Positions 18,150-26,614 of a stretch of 64,000 nucleotides of DNA are shown here, one piece after another (the stretch's first letter is position 1; every line of letters starts with the position of its first letter). Both the position numbers and the translations under genes were made by a program. Under the pieces are notes generated by a model that worked only from the letters and a program-made list of their open reading frames with translations, had not been told where the DNA came from and ran no database searches. This stretch comes from Kibdelosporangium aridum (GTDB lineage Bacteria; Actinomycetota; Actinomycetes; Mycobacteriales; Pseudonocardiaceae), in contig NZ_FWXV01000007.1 of assembly GCF_900176515.1 (NCBI RefSeq), forward strand, positions 496,001-560,000. Reading direction: 5' to 3'.

Positions 18150-18995
18150 TCAGCCCTTCACGGCGCCGACCAACACCCCCTTGGTGAAATGGCGTTGGAC
18201 GAACGGATAAACCAGCAGCACAGGAATGATCGACAGCACCAGGATGGCCATCTGAATGGCTTCCCGCGGCGGCAGCTCGGTCGCGCCAAGCTGGTCGACC
18301 CCGAGTTCGGACTGGTTCACCACATACGTTCGCAACACCAGCTGCAACGGCCACTTCGCGGTGTCGTTGATGTACAGCAACGCCCCGAAGAACGAATTCC
18401 AGTACGCCACCGCGTAGAACAGCGCCACCACAGCCAGAACTGCCTTGCTCATCGGCAGAACGATTCGCCACAGCACGGCGAAGTCACCCGCGCCGTCGAT
18501 CCGGGCGCTGTCCATGACCTCCTGTGGCAGCTCCATGAAGAACGCCCGCAGCACGATCACGTTGAAGGCGTTGACCATCACGGGCAAGATCAGCGACCAG
18601 TACGTGTCGAGCAGCCCGAGGTACTTCACGATCAGATAACTCGGGATGATCCCGGGCGTGAACAGCAACGGCAGCAACACGATCGCGAGCAACGGCCGAT
18701 GCAACAACGTCCCGCGCCTGCTCAGGCCATAAGCCAGCAAGGTTGTGGCGATCAAACTCAGCGCGGTCCCGACAACCGTGACAAGCAGACTCACCACTGT
18801 CGCCCGGGTCACCACGCCGCCGGACAGAATCGCCTCATAGGCATCGAAGCTGATTCCGCTGGGAAACATCACGAACCCGCCTGCTCGCGTGACGTCCTCA
18901 CGGCTGGCGAGGCTGGTCGCGATGATCCCGAAGAACGGCACGATCACGGCCGCGCAGCAGATGGCGAGCACCAGCGCCTTCAGTGACCTGATCAT
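18150..18995 (-). CDS. LplC-type sugar ABC transporter permease
   Basis: This 281-residue inner-membrane permease of the MalG/LplC group has six membrane segments, the first at residues 8-28. The cytoplasmic ATPase-contact loop is MDSARIDGAGDFAVLWRIVL, followed by the classical tail QRHFTKGVLVGAVKG. It overlaps the LplB-like gene by 4 bp. It forms a heterodimer with that protein and imports the ligand bound by the lipoprotein at 16523. No ATPase gene is in the operon, so a shared MsiK-like ATPase elsewhere is expected. Confidence 0.88.
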   Translation of the reverse strand: MIRSLKALVLAICCAAVIVPFFGIIATSLASREDVTRAGGFVMFPSGISFDAYEAILSGGVVTRATVVSLLVTVVGTALSLIATTLLAYGLSRRGTLLHRPLLAIVLLPLLFTPGIIPSYLIVKYLGLLDTYWSLILPVMVNAFNVIVLRAFFMELPQEVMDSARIDGAGDFAVLWRIVLPMSKAVLAVVALFYAVAYWNSFFGALLYINDTAKWPLQLVLRTYVVNQSELGVDQLGATELPPREAIQMAILVLSIIPVLLVYPFVQRHFTKGVLVGAVKG

Positions 18996-19894
18996 CGGTG
19001 GTAGATCCCTTGTTCGCCGAACTTGTGGGCGAGTTTGTTGGCACCCAGCACGAGCACAACGCCGACAATGCCCTTGACCAGACCGACCGCGGCGCTTATC
19101 CCCCAGCTGCCGGCGAGAATCCCGTTGTTGTAGACGTACGTGTCCAGCACTTCGCTGACATCCGAACCGACCGCGGCCTGTTGCAGGATTATCTGCTCGA
19201 ACCCGACCGTCAAGGCGTCACCGAGCCGGAGAATCAACAGCAGGACAATGATTCCGCGCAACCCCGGCAACGTCACGTGCCACAACTGGCGGGCACGGCT
19301 GGCACCGTCGATCGCGGACGCCTCGTACAACGTGGTGTCTATCCGGGACAGTGCCGCGAGGAACAGGATCGTGGCCCAGCCCGCGTCCTTCCACAGCACC
19401 TGGCTGGTGATCAGTAGTTTGAACACGTCCGGGTTGCCGATGATGTCCACCGGGGACAGTCCAGCCGACCGCAGCGAGTTGTTCAGCAGCCCGGAGTCGC
19501 CGAGCATCTGCTGGAACACCGCGACCACGATCACCCAGGACAGGAAGTGCGGCAGGTAGAGCACACTCTGCACGACCTGTTTCACCCGCTCGGACAGCAG
19601 GCTGTCCAGCAGCAGAGCCAGGCCGATCGGGATCGGGAACACCACGATGACCTGCAACAACGTGATCACCAGGGTATTGCCGAGTGCCCTGAGGAACGCC
19701 GCGTCCCCGCCCAACAGCACACCGAAGTTGTCGAACCCGACCCACGGACTGTCAGCGATCCCGAGATACGGCTGATAGTCCTTGAAGGCGATCACGTTGC
19801 CGAGCAGAGGCACGTAGTGGAACACGAGCAACGCCAGTACTCCCGGCAACGCCACCAGGATGAAGATCTTGTCCCGCCGAAGCCGCTGCTTCAT
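18992..19894 (-). CDS. LplB-type sugar ABC transporter permease
   Basis: This is a 300-residue permease of the LplB/YteP group (KIFILVALPGVLALLVFHYVP at the N-terminus, then FKDYQPYLGI and WVGFDNFGVLL, all typical). I place the start at the ATG at 19894, which overlaps the cupin stop as ATGA, rather than nine codons upstream inside the cupin gene. The ATPase-contact loop is YEASAIDGASRARQLWHVTL. It is coupled by 4-bp overlaps on both sides. It works with the LplC-like protein for uptake of an oligosaccharide, inferred to come from xylan. Confidence 0.88.
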   Translation of the reverse strand: MKQRLRRDKIFILVALPGVLALLVFHYVPLLGNVIAFKDYQPYLGIADSPWVGFDNFGVLLGGDAAFLRALGNTLVITLLQVIVVFPIPIGLALLLDSLLSERVKQVVQSVLYLPHFLSWVIVVAVFQQMLGDSGLLNNSLRSAGLSPVDIIGNPDVFKLLITSQVLWKDAGWATILFLAALSRIDTTLYEASAIDGASRARQLWHVTLPGLRGIIVLLLILRLGDALTVGFEQIILQQAAVGSDVSEVLDTYVYNNGILAGSWGISAAVGLVKGIVGVVLVLGANKLAHKFGEQGIYHR

Positions 19895-20556
19895 AAGGCG
19901 TATTTGTCCAACATTCCGCACATGCCGTACGTACGCTGTGCGGGTGCCTGCGCGACCTCGACCTCGCTCTCCATCAGGTAATCCACGTTGCCCGACCGCA
20001 AGGAGTTCAGGTGCCGCTGGGTTTGCCTGACCGCCTCGAGCGGACCGTCCTCCCAGCGCTTCTCCCAGTCGTCCAGCCGATCGGCGACAAGCTCGGCAGC
20101 CTGCTGGTAGAACTTCGGCAGCGCTCCCGGATCACGGACCAGCTCGAGAAAGCCGCGGACCGCGAGGTCCCTGCGCTCCCGCGGCTTGCGAGTCCGGCGA
20201 TACTCGACCGGATCGGCCAGTATGTGAGACGGATAGGTCAGCACGGCGTCCCCGGCTTCGGGCAGCCCGCTGTTCTGCATCACGACGATGACCCGCAGCG
20301 AGGTGCCGTTGACGGCCCGGTGGATCGTGCCCGGCCCGAACCACACCACGGATCCCGGGATCAGCGGGTACTCCTGCAGTCCCTGCGCTGACAGGGTTTG
20401 CAGGCTTCCCGAGCCGGAAACGGTGATGTACGCCTCGGTACAGGTGAGATGGACGTGTGGAGATCCACCACGGCGGCCGTCCTCGGCCTGCCACGGGTAG
20501 ACCGACAGACCGGAGACGGCGGTCGCGCCTGGGAAGATCACCAGCCCCACGTCCAA
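19891..20556 (-). CDS. Cupin-domain protein
   Basis: This 221-residue protein has an N-terminal cupin barrel. Putative metal ligands are His34, His36 and Glu41 in PHVHLTCTEAY and His79 in GPGTIHRAVN. The C-terminal 110 residues are helical and charged, and I do not recognise them. The start is a TTG at 20556 inside the 3' end of the PmoA-like gene (19-bp overlap), with GGAAG upstream; a GTG two codons later is equally possible. It sits between two carbohydrate modules of the xylan operon, so a role in binding or isomerising a sugar acid is plausible but unproven. Confidence 0.8.
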   Translation of the reverse strand: MDVGLVIFPGATAVSGLSVYPWQAEDGRRGGSPHVHLTCTEAYITVSGSGSLQTLSAQGLQEYPLIPGSVVWFGPGTIHRAVNGTSLRVIVVMQNSGLPEAGDAVLTYPSHILADPVEYRRTRKPRERRDLAVRGFLELVRDPGALPKFYQQAAELVADRLDDWEKRWEDGPLEAVRQTQRHLNSLRSGNVDYLMESEVEVAQAPAQRTYGMCGMLDKYAL

Positions 20557-21392
20557 ACCTGGTCTTCCAGCCGGTCACGGTCCCACGCCCCGTTGCCGAT
20601 CAGCAGCCGGTAGCGCAGCCTCAACGTCTCGTCCGGCGGCAGGACCAGTTCGTCGTAGAACGCCAAGGACGGGTTGACCACGGCGAACGGCTCGGTGCGG
20701 ACGAACCAGTGGAAGTCCGGGTTGGCCGGGTCGCCGATGAACAGCAGGGTGGACTTGCGGTCGACCTCGTCGTGCTCGCCCACGAAGGCCAACCAGCCCG
20801 CCCTGCCGCCCATCAGCTCAGGTCCCGACTGCCCGTCCGCCGCCAGGACCGTTCCCCCGGTGAACGACCGCGGCCCTCGCCAGAAGAAACCGCAGTACCC
20901 GGCCTGTTCCCGGCCGAAAACGGTCGGGCTTCCGAACTCCAGCACCGCACCACGCACGTTGCGCAGTTCGAAAGTCAGGTCCAGCCACCAGAAGTCCGAG
21001 CCAACCCCGTAGGAGATCTCCCGGCGCTCGGAGATCCACTTCTCCCCGGCCGCGGTGATCCAGTCGACCTCCTCGATCCCCGGCCCGTCGAACGTCCGGT
21101 GCACCAGGGACCCCACGTTCGGCAGGACCTGGTAGCCCTCGCCGGTCACCCACGACACCCCGCCCCAGAAGTTCTCGCCGGACAAGTGGGACGCGGTCAT
21201 CGCCAAGCCCTTGTGCCAGCGGTGGTCGTGCGGACGGTTGCCCGTCACGACGTCACCGTCGAGTGTCCGCAGTGGATGGAAGCTCGGGCACGGGCATTCG
21301 AACGCAGGAGTGTCGGGGCGATAGGTGTACCGGAACAGCTCGACGTCATGAACTCTGAGCGTCAACGTCCGGCCATCGTCCACTACGGCCAC
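20538..21392 (-). CDS. PmoA/DUF6807-family protein
   Basis: This 284-residue protein belongs to the group annotated as methane oxygenase PmoA or DUF6807. Recognisable blocks are ELFRYTYRP near the N-terminus, SFHPLRTLDG, HDHRWHKGLAMT (His-rich) and GENFWGG. The family is widespread in actinobacterial sugar clusters and is unlikely to oxidise methane here. The GTG at 21392 is chosen because GGAGG lies nine bases upstream; it overlaps the preceding oxidoreductase stop by 10 bp. The frame is open further upstream but that part is a shadow of the oxidoreductase. It is often found with Gfo/Idh/MocA proteins, as here, suggesting joint action on an oxidised sugar. Confidence 0.8.
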   Translation of the reverse strand: MAVVDDGRTLTLRVHDVELFRYTYRPDTPAFECPCPSFHPLRTLDGDVVTGNRPHDHRWHKGLAMTASHLSGENFWGGVSWVTGEGYQVLPNVGSLVHRTFDGPGIEEVDWITAAGEKWISERREISYGVGSDFWWLDLTFELRNVRGAVLEFGSPTVFGREQAGYCGFFWRGPRSFTGGTVLAADGQSGPELMGGRAGWLAFVGEHDEVDRKSTLLFIGDPANPDFHWFVRTEPFAVVNPSLAFYDELVLPPDETLRLRYRLLIGNGAWDRDRLEDQVWTWGW

Positions 21393-22480
21393 GGCTGCGA
21401 ACCTCCATCCATTCGCTGGGAGAACGGGTCTTCTGGACCGATCTCGCCGCGCCGGACCGGTACCCCGGTGAACGCGGACTTGTACATCGCGGCAATCAGT
21501 TCGAGTGCCTCGCGCCCTTGTGGACCAGACAGCGGTGGCCGTTCGCCGCGTTGCATGGCATCGAGGAGGTACGGCAGCTGAGCCGAGTGGGAGCTGCTCA
21601 CATCGGCGGGAATGTCGGTCCACGACGCGATCCGGTCCTTGTCACGGACATGCACCGCCGGGGTGAACCGCCAGTCCGCGTTCTTGTAGCCGTACAAGTG
21701 CGTCAGTTCCACAGTGGCGTCGGCCAGGTCCACCCGGATGTAGGTTTCCTCGCGCGGCGACAACACACTGTTCACAATGGACGCCATCGCACCGTTGGTG
21801 AAACGGACCATGGCCATGGAGACGTCCTCGGTGTCCACCGCACGGGCCAACCGGCCGGCCATCGCGCGTACTTCAGCCCATTCACCGAGCAGCGCGAGCA
21901 GCAGGTCCATCTGGTGGATGCCGTGCCCCATGGACGGTCCGCCACCTTCGGTCTCCCAACGTCCTCGCCAGGGCACGTCGTAGTAGTTCTGGTCGCGGTA
22001 CCACGTCGTCTGGCACAAGGCGACCAACGGCTGCCCCAGCGCGCCGGACGAGATCAGGTCAATGGCGTTGCGGCCGCCTGACCCGAATCGGTGCTGGAAC
22101 ACCACGCTGGCGTACGGTCCACCCTCCTGCTCCGCGGCTTCGATCCGAGCGTATTCGGCCAACGACAGACAAGGCGGCTTCTCCACCCAGACCCACACCC
22201 CGGCTTCGAGACACCGCACCGCGATGTCCGCGTGGGTCATCGGTGGCGTGCACACCACCACCAGATCCGGTTTCTGGACCGCCAGCATCGCCGCGACGGA
22301 CGTGTACCCCGCCTGGATGTCGCATTGTTGCTGGAAATCCGCGAGCCGCTCCGGGTCGTTGTCCACCGCTGCGACGATCTCGACCCGGTCGGCCTCCGCG
22401 CGTAACGCGGGGATGTGGGCGGATTCGGCGATCACCCCGCACCCCACGATCGCAGCCCGGAATCTCTGGTGCTGTGTCAT
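21383..22480 (-). CDS. Gfo/Idh/MocA-family sugar oxidoreductase
   Basis: This is a 365-residue NAD(P)-dependent oxidoreductase. The N-terminal Rossmann fold has the dinucleotide loop GCGVIAESAH (residues 13-22). The catalytic EKP triad is at 100-102 (VEKPPCLSL), and an HxxD-type motif lies in GHGIHQMDLLL. The ATG has AAGGACG upstream and begins 8 bp after the GH10 stop. Enzymes of this family oxidise or epimerise sugars and inositols. Context (GH10, two sugar importers, PmoA-like protein, cupin) points to a pentose, aldouronic acid or a derivative, but the substrate cannot be read from the sequence. Confidence 0.88.
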   Translation of the reverse strand: MTQHQRFRAAIVGCGVIAESAHIPALRAEADRVEIVAAVDNDPERLADFQQQCDIQAGYTSVAAMLAVQKPDLVVVCTPPMTHADIAVRCLEAGVWVWVEKPPCLSLAEYARIEAAEQEGGPYASVVFQHRFGSGGRNAIDLISSGALGQPLVALCQTTWYRDQNYYDVPWRGRWETEGGGPSMGHGIHQMDLLLALLGEWAEVRAMAGRLARAVDTEDVSMAMVRFTNGAMASIVNSVLSPREETYIRVDLADATVELTHLYGYKNADWRFTPAVHVRDKDRIASWTDIPADVSSSHSAQLPYLLDAMQRGERPPLSGPQGREALELIAAMYKSAFTGVPVRRGEIGPEDPFSQRMDGGSQPWP

Positions 22481-22488
22481 CGGCGTCC

Positions 22489-23499
22489 TTACGAGTTGAT
22501 GGCCCAGTACGCGGGCTTCGGTCGCATGTTCGCGTCGAACAAGCAGGCATCGCCTTCACCGGGGAACACGTCCGGCACCCATGAATGCCGGTCGGTGAAC
22601 CCCCACGTGGTGAACTCCACGCAGCGCCGCGCCGCGTGGCAGCCATCCCACAACTCCTTGAAGTACTGCGCCTGCGTGGTCAGTTTGGCCGTATCGGCGG
22701 GCAACGGCATCCGGACGTCGGCCTCGGTGATGGCGATGTCGAGGCGCAGGGCGCCGAACCGCTTGAGGTTGTCCCGGTAGCCGGATGGGAAGCCGTATTC
22801 GAGCGACAGATGAGCCTGGATGCCGACGCCGTCGATCGGAACACCCTGCTGCCGCAGCGAACGGACCAGCTCGTACGTGGCGGTGGACTTGGGGTTGACG
22901 CCTTCGATGTTGTAGTCGTTGATGTAGAGCTTGGCAGACGGATCGGCCTGCCGCGCCCAACGGAAAGCATCGGCGATGTAACCGTCGCCTAGCTTCTGTT
23001 GGAACACAGTGTCACGCCGGGTGCCGTCCTCGTTGAACGCTTCGTTGACCACGTCCCAAGCCCGGACCTTGCCCCGGAACCGGCTGACGACGGTCGTGAT
23101 GTGCTGGCGTAGCACGCTTCGCAGCTCGTCCGCGGGCAGATCGTTCACCCAGCTGGGGAGTTGGCTGTGCCAGACCAACGTGTGCCCGCGGATCGTCTTG
23201 CGGGTCTGCTTGGCGTAGCGCACGAGTTCGTCGGCACCGGACCAGTCGTACTGGCCTCGGGTGGCTTCGAGCGTGCCCCACTTCATCTCGTTCTCGGGCG
23301 TGACACTGTCGAACTCACGCGTCAGCACCGCCCGGTAGTCCCGTTCGGCCAGGTGAGCCGGTGTGACCGCGCTGCCGACATACCGGTGGGTGATGTCCTT
23401 CAACGGCGGTCTGGTCAAGTATCCGGCGCCGGCCGACGGGGCCTGCCAGATACTCACCCCGATCAGCAGGGCACCGGCTAACGCGGTTCTTCGCAACAT
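22489..23499 (-). CDS. Secreted GH10 endo-1,4-beta-xylanase
   Basis: This is a 336-residue exported family 10 glycoside hydrolase. A signal peptide of about 25 residues (LAGALLIGVSIWQAPSAGAG) leads into a single catalytic domain with no binding module. The acid/base Glu153 lies in WDVVNEAFNED and the nucleophile Glu259 in ITEADVR (the family usually has ITELD). TPENEMKW, GHTLVWHSQLP and FTTWGFTDRHSW are family blocks. It cuts xylan outside the cell. It lies within the operon of two oligosaccharide importers and 21 bp after a permease gene, which makes xylo-oligosaccharides the likely ligand of at least one of them. Confidence 0.93.
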   Translation of the reverse strand: MLRRTALAGALLIGVSIWQAPSAGAGYLTRPPLKDITHRYVGSAVTPAHLAERDYRAVLTREFDSVTPENEMKWGTLEATRGQYDWSGADELVRYAKQTRKTIRGHTLVWHSQLPSWVNDLPADELRSVLRQHITTVVSRFRGKVRAWDVVNEAFNEDGTRRDTVFQQKLGDGYIADAFRWARQADPSAKLYINDYNIEGVNPKSTATYELVRSLRQQGVPIDGVGIQAHLSLEYGFPSGYRDNLKRFGALRLDIAITEADVRMPLPADTAKLTTQAQYFKELWDGCHAARRCVEFTTWGFTDRHSWVPDVFPGEGDACLFDANMRPKPAYWAINS

Positions 23500-23520
23500 C
23501 CTTGTTGCTCCTTGTCGTCG

Positions 23521-24309
23521 TTATTTCCCGCCGACTCCCATCAGGCCGCTGGTCAGGGCGCGGCGGGCGAACAAGTACGCGATGAAGATCGGCAATCCGG
23601 ACAGCACGACCGCGGCGAGCAGGCCAGGAACGTTGATGCCGAACTGGGTCTGGTACTCCCACAACGACAGCGTCAGCACGCGCTGCTCCGCCGACTGGGT
23701 GAGCACCAGCGGGAACAGGAACCCGTTCCACGCCTGCAAAGCCGAGTAGATGCCAATGGTGGAAATGGCCGATGTGGACATCGGGATGACCAGGTTCAGC
23801 AGGACTCGCCAGCTGGTCGCGCCGTCGAGGGCCATGGCCTCGTACACCTCTTCGGACACGTCCCGCATGGCGCTTGACAGGATCAACACCGAGACCGGCA
23901 ACGAGAACGCGGCCGTGGGAAGCACGACCGCGAGCAGTGAGTCGTACAGGTGCAGCCGGGTGATCACCAGGTAGATCGGTACGACCGTGACCTGCATCGG
24001 GATCGCCAGGCCGAGCAGGAACATCCGGAACCCGCTTGACACGATCCGGCTGGGCGAACGCACGATGGCGTACGCGGCCGGAATCGCGGTGATCATGACA
24101 AGTGCGACAGTCCCGGCCGTGACCATCACAGTGTTGCCCAGCGCGGTCGCGAAACCCTTGTCGAACACGGAAAGGTAGTTGTCGGCTGTGACTGCGTCCG
24201 GCACCGCCAACGGGCCGTTGTCCAGGTAGTCGTCCTGGGTCCGCAGGGTCGCCCCGAACAGGGCAAGCAGCGGGACGGCCACGATGACCAGCCAGAGCAG
24301 GGCGATCAC
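23521..24309 (-). CDS. Sugar ABC transporter permease, MalG type (first transporter)
   Basis: This 262-residue permease starts at the GTG at 24309, which overlaps the upstream permease stop by 4 bp. The longer open frame upstream is a shadow. Membrane segments begin at once (IALLWLVIVAVPLLALFGAT). The contact loop YEAMALDGATSWRVLLNLVI carries the EAA signature. It ends in ALTSGLMGVGGK, the usual MalG-type tail. It is partner of the permease at 24306-25235 and of the lipoprotein at 25232-26500. Confidence 0.88.
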   Translation of the reverse strand: MIALLWLVIVAVPLLALFGATLRTQDDYLDNGPLAVPDAVTADNYLSVFDKGFATALGNTVMVTAGTVALVMITAIPAAYAIVRSPSRIVSSGFRMFLLGLAIPMQVTVVPIYLVITRLHLYDSLLAVVLPTAAFSLPVSVLILSSAMRDVSEEVYEAMALDGATSWRVLLNLVIPMSTSAISTIGIYSALQAWNGFLFPLVLTQSAEQRVLTLSLWEYQTQFGINVPGLLAAVVLSGLPIFIAYLFARRALTSGLMGVGGK

Positions 24310-25235
24310 ATGCCCTCCCGGGTGCTCCGCATCTTCGCGAAACCGGAGATCCGCACCAGGATGATCGAAATCGCCGTCGCGAGCACCACCAACGCGAAGG
24401 CGATCGCGCTGGCGTATCCCATGTCGTACGAACGGAACCCGGTGGCGTACATCCGGAAAGGCAGGATGTACGTGGACGTTCCAGGCCCGCCCGCGGTCAG
24501 CACGAGCACGGTCTCGAAGTAGGTCAGCGCGCCGACGATCATCAGCACAGATGACGTCACGATCGTATGCCGCAGCTGCGGCAACGTGATGTGCACGAAC
24601 TGACGGAACTTGTTCGCGCCATCGATCACCGCGGCCTGGTACAGCACTTCGGGGATCTGGCGTGTCCCGGATTGGTAGATCAGTGTGTGGAACGGGATGA
24701 ACTGCCACGAAGCCACGAACGCCACCGAGATCATCGCGCCCTGTGGCGTCCCGATGAAGTTGCCGTCGCCACCGAAGTAGGACGGCAGTCCCCAGTTCGG
24801 ATCGAGCAAGGCGTGCCACAGGATCGCGATCGCAGTGCTCGACAACAACAGCGGCAGGAAGAAGATCGCCGACAGGACCGCCCGGCTGCGCTGCTTGCCC
24901 GCCGCCCACACCCCGAGCAGCAAGCTGATCGGTGTCTGGAACCCCCAGCACAACACGGTGAGAATCGCGCTGAGCCACAAGGAATCCAGGATGGCCGGGT
25001 CGGTGAAGAACCGTTCCCAGTTCGCCAGCCCGGCGAACTCGGGCGTGCCAAGGAGATTCCATTGGGTCAGCGACAAGTACGCCACCAGGACCATCGGCGC
25101 GATGCCGAACAGTCCGAACAGGACAAGCCCGGGCACGATCCAGCCCGCGCCCGGCCTGCTGAGCGTGGTGACCGGACGGCGGTCCGGTGGCTGGGTGGCA
25201 GCCACCGGACCGGCCCGGTCAAGCAGGGCACTCAC
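24306..25235 (-). CDS. Sugar ABC transporter permease, MalF type (first transporter)
   Basis: This 309-residue permease has a cytoplasmic N-terminal stretch of about 30 residues and six membrane segments (first WIVPGLVLFGLFGIAPMVLV). The contact loop is YQAAVIDGANKFRQFVHITL. The GTG start overlaps the binding-protein stop (GTGA). It is the second gene of the ten-gene xylan operon. It forms the import channel with the MalG-type gene that follows. Confidence 0.88.
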   Translation of the reverse strand: MSALLDRAGPVAATQPPDRRPVTTLSRPGAGWIVPGLVLFGLFGIAPMVLVAYLSLTQWNLLGTPEFAGLANWERFFTDPAILDSLWLSAILTVLCWGFQTPISLLLGVWAAGKQRSRAVLSAIFFLPLLLSSTAIAILWHALLDPNWGLPSYFGGDGNFIGTPQGAMISVAFVASWQFIPFHTLIYQSGTRQIPEVLYQAAVIDGANKFRQFVHITLPQLRHTIVTSSVLMIVGALTYFETVLVLTAGGPGTSTYILPFRMYATGFRSYDMGYASAIAFALVVLATAISIILVRISGFAKMRSTREGM

Positions 25236-26500
25236 TTGACCTGCTCCAGATTGGTCACGAACTGCTCAGGCGTGATCTTTCCGTTGAACAAGTCCTGGAT
25301 CGTGGTGTGCAAGGTCTGTGCGCCCGCGGACGACAGCGCCTGGTCCCAGGACAACGTGAACGCCGGTGCCTTGCGGACCATGTCGAGCTGGAACCGGGCG
25401 AACTCCGGGTTCGGCGTGCTCGCCAGCTTGGGCTCGACCGAGCCGAGCACCGGCACGTCACCGGCGTCCAGCAGGCCCTGCACGTAGGTGTCGCTCATCA
25501 TGGTCTTGAGGAACTGGATCGCGGCGTCCTTGTGCTGGGACTTCGCCGTGACCGAGAAGAAGTTCGTCGGGTTGCCCACGACGTTCGCCGGATCCCCCGT
25601 GCCGCCGTCGACTGCCGGGAACGGCGCGAACCCCAGGCCCTTACGGGCGAAGTCCGGCTGGAGTTCCATGTGGTTGGTGAACTCCCACGAGCCCATCAGG
25701 TGCATTGCCGCCTTGCCCTTGGCGAACAACGTCTCCGCGGCGTGCGAGTTGTAGTCGACTGATGCGTAGTTCGTGCCGAACGCACCGCGGTCGACCAGGT
25801 CCCGGACCGTCTGTGCCGATTTGAGCACAGCCGGATCACGCCAGGCGCCCGGTTCACCGTTGGAGATGCGCTTGAACACATCCGGTCCGCCGTAGCGGTC
25901 CACGAGGTATTCGATCCACATCAGCTCGGTCCACGCGGTCGCGCCGCCGAGGGCGAACGGAGTCACCCCCTTCGCCTTGAATGTGTCCACAAGGGACAAA
26001 AGGTCCTGCCAGGTTTTCGGCGGTTGCGCATCACCGAAAACGTCCTTGTTGTAGAAGAGGATCACCGGCTGCATGCCGCGCAACGGCACGCCGTAGTACT
26101 TGCCGTCGATCTTGCCGACGTCCAGTACCGCGGGCAGGAACGCCGACTTGAGCGCCGGGTCGGCGTCGAACGCGGGCGTCAGGTCCGCCAGTTCCCCCGC
26201 TTTGACGTACGGCGCGATGGATCCGCTGCCCCAGTTGAAGAAGACGTCCGGCGCGTTCGGTGAGCCGATCGACACCCGCAGCTTGTCCGGATAGCTGTCC
26301 GGGTTGAACTTGTCGATCACCACTTTGACCGGCGACGTCTTGTTGAACTCGTCGGCCGCCTTCTGCTGGGTCTCGTTGAGCTTGTCCTCCAGCACCCAGA
26401 CATGCAGCGTGCCGCCGTCGCTTCCGCCGCCGCCCTGCGGGCCCGACGTCCCACACGCCGTGGCTAACAGCAGCACTGCTATCAACCCGAATCTGATCAC
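25232..26500 (-). CDS. Xylo-oligosaccharide-type solute-binding lipoprotein
   Basis: This 422-residue family 1 solute-binding lipoprotein is the first gene of the ten-gene operon. The GTG at 26500 follows GGAGGAAG. The signal peptide is MIRFGLIAVLLLATAC with lipid attachment at Cys16, followed by a Gly-rich linker. The mature part begins TLHVWVLEDKLNETQQKAAD. The downstream GH10 xylanase and the divergent LacI/GH3 pair suggest xylobiose or xylotriose as ligand. This resembles the BxlE type of Streptomyces, but the match is by context only. Confidence 0.88.
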   Translation of the reverse strand: MIRFGLIAVLLLATACGTSGPQGGGGSDGGTLHVWVLEDKLNETQQKAADEFNKTSPVKVVIDKFNPDSYPDKLRVSIGSPNAPDVFFNWGSGSIAPYVKAGELADLTPAFDADPALKSAFLPAVLDVGKIDGKYYGVPLRGMQPVILFYNKDVFGDAQPPKTWQDLLSLVDTFKAKGVTPFALGGATAWTELMWIEYLVDRYGGPDVFKRISNGEPGAWRDPAVLKSAQTVRDLVDRGAFGTNYASVDYNSHAAETLFAKGKAAMHLMGSWEFTNHMELQPDFARKGLGFAPFPAVDGGTGDPANVVGNPTNFFSVTAKSQHKDAAIQFLKTMMSDTYVQGLLDAGDVPVLGSVEPKLASTPNPEFARFQLDMVRKAPAFTLSWDQALSSAGAQTLHTTIQDLFNGKITPEQFVTNLEQVK

Positions 26501-26512
26501 GGACTTCCTCCG

Positions 26513-26528
26513 ATAGTTTCGAAAGAAT
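26513..26528. promoter_or_regulatory. Candidate LacI-family operator of xylan operon
   Basis: The sequence ATAGTTTCGAAAGAAT has a perfect 8-bp core TTTCGAAA with a central CG, as usual for LacI-family operators. Twelve of 16 positions are symmetric. It also gives a near match to CGAAA-N-TTTCG (26511-26521, one mismatch), the motif I recall for xylan repressors in Streptomyces. It lies 18 bp downstream of the operon -10. Confidence 0.6.
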
Positions 26529-26545
26529 GGCGATCTGTTTCGGGG

Positions 26546-26574
26546 ACTGTAGATGCGGCCCGCCATACCGTCAA
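26546..26574 (-). promoter_or_regulatory. Candidate promoter of ten-gene xylan operon
   Basis: On the minus strand TTGACG (26574-26569) and TACAGT (26551-26546) are separated by exactly 17 bp. Both are good matches to the vegetative sigma consensus. The candidate operator follows within the leader. Confidence 0.7.
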
Positions 26575-26614
26575 GGGGCTCGCCATCCGCTCTTCCTGGC
26601 GTACACTGCCCGTC

